Assembly: GCA_963693285.1 (NCBI GenBank)
Contig: OY848919.1
Location: forward strand, 5,920,136 to 5,984,135
From: Xestospongia muta
Taxonomy: Eukaryota > Porifera > Demospongiae > Haplosclerida > Petrosiidae
DNA length: 64,000 nt
Reading direction: 5' to 3'
In this document: positions 61,601 through 64,000 of the stretch, piece after piece
How the letters are laid out: every line of letters begins with the position of its first letter
How positions within the stretch are numbered: the first letter of the stretch is position 1
The notes under the pieces: model-generated
Told to the model about the DNA's origin: nothing
What the model saw: only the letters and a program-made list of their open reading frames with translations
Databases searched by the model: none
Made by a program: the position numbers and the translations under genes

Positions 61601-62467
61601 ATAACTTCCAAAATTAGATGTAAATTCTGTATTGTTTATAGTAACACTGGTAAAATATGTTTTTTGAGTATAAATTACAGTAAGACCAGCAGCATTAACA
61701 ATATTCAAGTAATTATTACCGAACTCAGTCATATAGGGATATCCTTTATGCAAATCAGAGTTATTTTTAAAATGTGCATAGTTGACAGTAACATATGTAG
61801 GATACATCATTAGTTGATGATCAAAGAAATGCAGAAGAGCACCACAACCAATTGTCCTTCTTTTGTGTTCAGTATGATGATATAGGTAAGCACTAAGATT
61901 TGAATAAGATATATTAACTTCACTGATACTAGAATCATGCAGATTTATACCAATCATAGCAAACCCATATGAGTAGTAGATATTAACTTGACTCATAATG
62001 ACCTGACAATGAACAAAGACTAAGGCAGCAGCATGAGATGAAGTGTAATGCAGAGATGAACTATTGAGGTAGTGAGTGATTGTAGAATCTTGTATAGCAG
62101 TGAGATAAGAACCACAATCCTTAAATATCAATCGTTCTAGAGTCACTGTGGTGTTAAAGAAAGCCAGACCTCTTCTAGACTGTGGATGAATCTCTGATGA
62201 GTCATTATGAACACATGTTATAGTTGCCCATTCTGTGTGAGAATCACTGTGTATATCAATCTTACTAGTCTGGTTACTTGTCACTCGACAGAAGACACCA
62301 CGCAAGAGGGTAAAATTGACAGAGCTGTTTAATGATAAAACAAGGTGTTTAGAGGACCAGGTTGTGTCACACAGGTACTTCTCTAAATCTGATGATAAGC
62401 TAATATGGTATGTTTTGAAACCATTTACTGGGAAAAAAAGTACCAAGATAATTGAAAGTAAGGACAT
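58691..62467 (-). CDS. Beta-helix ectodomain multi-pass membrane receptor, copy 2 (1,258 aa, intronless)
   Basis: Same length and design as the gene at 44228-48004: signal peptide, beta-helix-like glycosylated ectodomain, Cys box ('PLCGSCGRLKNG', 'ECRQCSNWW') and about ten membrane segments. The tail ends 'REPLLSSN'. Differences are concentrated in the first ~750 residues (for example 'GCNCSPTGAVYVG' against 'GHNYLPTGVVFVG'), while the membrane region is nearly unchanged, as expected if the ectodomain meets variable ligands. No stop or frameshift. Both flanks are duplicated too. Confidence 0.85.
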   Translation of the reverse strand: MSLLSIILVLFFPVNGFKTYHISLSSDLEKYLCDTTWSSKHLVLSLNSSVNFTLLRGVFCRVTSNQTSKIDIHSDSHTEWATITCVHNDSSEIHPQSRRGLAFFNTTVTLERLIFKDCGSYLTAIQDSTITHYLNSSSLHYTSSHAAALVFVHCQVIMSQVNIYYSYGFAMIGINLHDSSISEVNISYSNLSAYLYHHTEHKRRTIGCGALLHFFDHQLMMYPTYVTVNYAHFKNNSDLHKGYPYMTEFGNNYLNIVNAAGLTVIYTQKTYFTSVTINNTEFTSNFGSYNSPGGLLVLHYNSSLNTSTIVDNSLFSDNANGPKSLLHGSALALYWIKVIDLSMTQPQLVLIQNTNFYDHTGHGCNCSPTGAVYVGVADLDKTVNIDIHFKNNSFQNNLVQQTGACLFMSVYDNAKKFANISIVLEDIYAMKNSQKLKFKPVSTTGIFSFNNIANVTITGTSNFTNNYGSVIDTLNSNVYLSKYANVTFSNNVGSRGAAIRLLGNGYLYFIGGAVVNFTKNRAQEIGGAIYASSGIKNSLLLKEQCVIQLINITKEMNISFTENVAINAGNSIYAYPLFSCRFEQQLSNNTKLLKFYRSHFHFIGNKKVNKLHNISTSASKLTFCYPNGTHSNPIKSFNTYPGQNIKIYMASIDALNRSVYSTVSVTIAKKSNNLRLHNNQEQILHEGNNCTSFDLIIYSKGSNTTEGKLVFSLPSFPAAIVVNVTVQHCPLGFVWQNETNQCVCSSAFYNEGFNLLYGYKADCDINYLSMVRPGLFVNTWAGYMNTSTGFGVSLVCPLGYCNNNGFFFCSSSTNNMTTSISMTCSQETLQPLCLYHREGPLCGSCGRLKNGQKLSVVFGSTECRQCSNWWLLTIVLYAIAGPLLIYLLYALRLTLTTGTLNGIIFYAHMANCGITDLLLLNLHQEPYSKFSFIFLSILNLNLGFPLCFYDGMTELWKAGLSLLFPFYLLTIVVILIILSRFSPKVSNRIANSSVQVLVTIVHLSFSKLLLAIINVFTSAKIYYDSHNSSKVWYWDGSVEYGSGSHLILMIITLVIVISLLLPYVLILIFARPMRRTKVNKYIRPLLEAIHAPYKEGKEYWFVARLIFLIGIYVIYTSLRARNVLKIYVITTPFVVLLLLLHVYFKPYKSKVIYFLDSCLILNIVMIYTTTWFFFIEFNYQAITVFVSVMVFIVFFTFLAILLYHILLVTGKMSSITAMFHSMQHKYKQKKLLYKPLLAANDSFYKSCEYREPLLSSNK

Positions 62468-63157
62468 TTTAACAAGAGTTTGACTACACTAAATAACGCA
62501 AGAATTAACTCCTTAAATATTGTCTGTATTTGAGTTTGTTATCCTTTGCAATGACTGGTATTGTTATTACAATAAAATTGAAAGTAAAGGTAGATGTAAT
62601 TTTATAATTACACAATGCAAGTTGACTTTTAAAATTTTCTAAAATCATTCATACCTAGACTGTTGGGATAACTTACATGATATTTACTAATGTGATGATT
62701 ATTCTGTTTGAATAACTGGTATTGTTTTTACAATAAAATTGAAAGTAGAGTAGATTTAATTTGATAAATATAACATAATGCAAGTTTATGTTTCAGTTTT
62801 CCTTGATCTTTTATTTCTGAACTCTTGGGAATAACTTTATTAAAATTCATAAAAGAAATCACTCACTGCTATTATATAGTATATCATGGCAACCCTAAGT
62901 AGTGCATGGATAAACAACCAATAGCAGAACATTCTGATTCATATCTGATATAAACTACATATATAAATGAACCCAGTTGAAATATATAGTCATTTAGTTA
63001 AGAACTTCTAATGTCTTAAAATTGAAGAGCTGTATTATATACTACATTATTACTAGCTAGTGTTAAAGACAATTTATCGGCACATATAAAAAATCATTTA
63101 AATTATCTGTGTGTGCTAGTCAATTTTAGGGAAGCCAGCATGAAATTTGGTTCTCAT
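62468..63157 (-). other. 5' flank of receptor copy 2 and start of the next tandem unit
   Basis: Matches 57625-58310. From about 63070 to 63157 it runs into the 3'-flank sequence of another unit (GGCACATATAAAA..., GGGAAGCCAGCATGAAATTTGG), then diverges at GGTTCTC, so the next unit is truncated. Confidence 0.65.
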
Positions 63158-63289
63158 GAATCACATTTTTACTTACAACAGTTTATTTGTTTATGTCACA
63201 AAATGTGGTAAGTAGTTTTAAAAAGCACCACTATCACAAATTAATGACAAATGACTCTATAATTAATGAATTGATTGAAAATAGCCTAT

Positions 63290-63800
63290 ACTTATTAAAA
63301 ATAAAATTATATATCAATTCTCAGTATATGATCTAATACTTCATTAAACAATAATAATAATACAGTAAGTTTTTACTGATAGACATCTTTTGAAAATGGC
63401 AAGATAATTCTATAATTAATGGCTATAAGTACTTTGGTGATCCAGTTGCTTAATAGGATAGGTTTTTTAAGTCTCTTAGTGATCAATGTTTGGGAGATGT
63501 TTAAAACCAACCAAATCACATGATAATCACATGATCAAGACTATGACAATCACATTATTTCATATGACAAATATTTCACTATCACATGATAAAGACAATC
63601 TATCATATGAACATCACATAATCAGAACCACCAAATCATGTTTCAGTCAGATAGTAATCATATGACAAAACAGGATTATCCTGTAATTAAAATGTCTGGA
63701 CCACATGACAATCACATGATCAAGAAAGACAAGTTGAAAGACTTACCTATCTTCATTGGCATAGCCAACTCGGGCTCTACCTACCAATAGCTTCATAGGA
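63290..63800 (-). pseudogene. Cytoplasmic dynein heavy chain fragment (AAA3 end to AAA4 start)
   Basis: Minus-strand reading gives 'RLKKPILLSNWITK' (about 63435-63480) and 'FNEVLDHILRID' (about 63310-63350), preceded by an intron rich in CACATGATAATCACATGAT words. Sequence of the intron and exons matches 51461-51760 and, inverted, 32980-33450. The Walker A exon is not present here. Confidence 0.72.
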
Positions 63801-64000
63801 CCTAGCAATCAATATTGTATTTAATTATATTCATGCTCATTAATGATAATACACTAATTATGTAGTAATTACAAAGGAACATCTATGCATTATTGTATCA
63901 ATATAATTCCCAGACTACAGGGTCATACACTTTAAAGGTTTTTTAATACTATACTGATGTCTTAGTGAGGTGTCCTAACTTCAGAAATAGTTTAATCAAT
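63801..64000. repeat. Duplicated upstream segment
   Basis: 63880-64000 matches 52620-52770 (GCATTATTGTATCAATATAA, then GATGTCTTAGTGAGGTGTCC), the region upstream of the other dynein-receptor junction. It shows that the duplicated unit extends past the dynein fragment and off the window. Confidence 0.6.

Overview
The window is animal nuclear DNA. It is AT-rich, most introns are about 42-70 nt with GT/AG ends, and the content is receptor-type genes, a TRIM-NHL protein, transposon debris and many decayed gene copies. Tiny introns together with a huge SRCR receptor and repeated TRIM-NHL and multi-pass receptor genes fit a demosponge genome of the Amphimedon type. That assignment is an inference from gene style, not proven here.

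Layout. 1-1640 has no firm gene. 1655-7330 holds a short member of a multi-pass membrane receptor family (minus strand), a small inverted-repeat element (3611-4226) and a badly decayed relative of the receptor family (plus strand). 7331-11585 is gene-poor. 11633-25549 is the main gene: I can thread 57 exons in one continuous frame into a predicted 3,389-residue adhesion-type GPCR. Its order is signal peptide, 20 SRCR domains, Ig, EGF, Ig, hormone-receptor-like and GAIN region, GPS cleavage motif, seven membrane passes and a cytoplasmic tail. The SRCR array alternates strictly between two domain types, so it looks like ten copies of a two-domain unit. 26190-28671 is a dead Ty3/gypsy-type retroelement with integrase upstream of reverse transcriptase (Gmr1-like order).

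28672-34460 is a graveyard. It has an unrecognised minus-strand exon series, a dispersed repeat, and three pieces of a cytoplasmic dynein heavy chain gene lying in both orientations. 34467-36059 is an intronless POT/SLC15-like transporter. 37945-40202 is a two-exon TRIM-NHL gene, followed by two broken copies of its NHL end.

43750-64000 is a cluster of the multi-pass receptor family. Two intact, near-identical 1,258-residue intronless genes (44228-48004 and 58691-62467) sit among at least three truncated copies. More dynein debris lies upstream of two cluster members, showing duplication of a larger unit. A TIR DNA element at 54622-56609 carries FAR1-type and PHD-type coding pieces but no visible transposase core.

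The intact genes suggest a region devoted to surface sensing: an SRCR-rich adhesion GPCR and a locally amplified family of beta-helix ectodomain receptors. Exon joins, family calls and copy relations were read by eye and not tested by alignment software.
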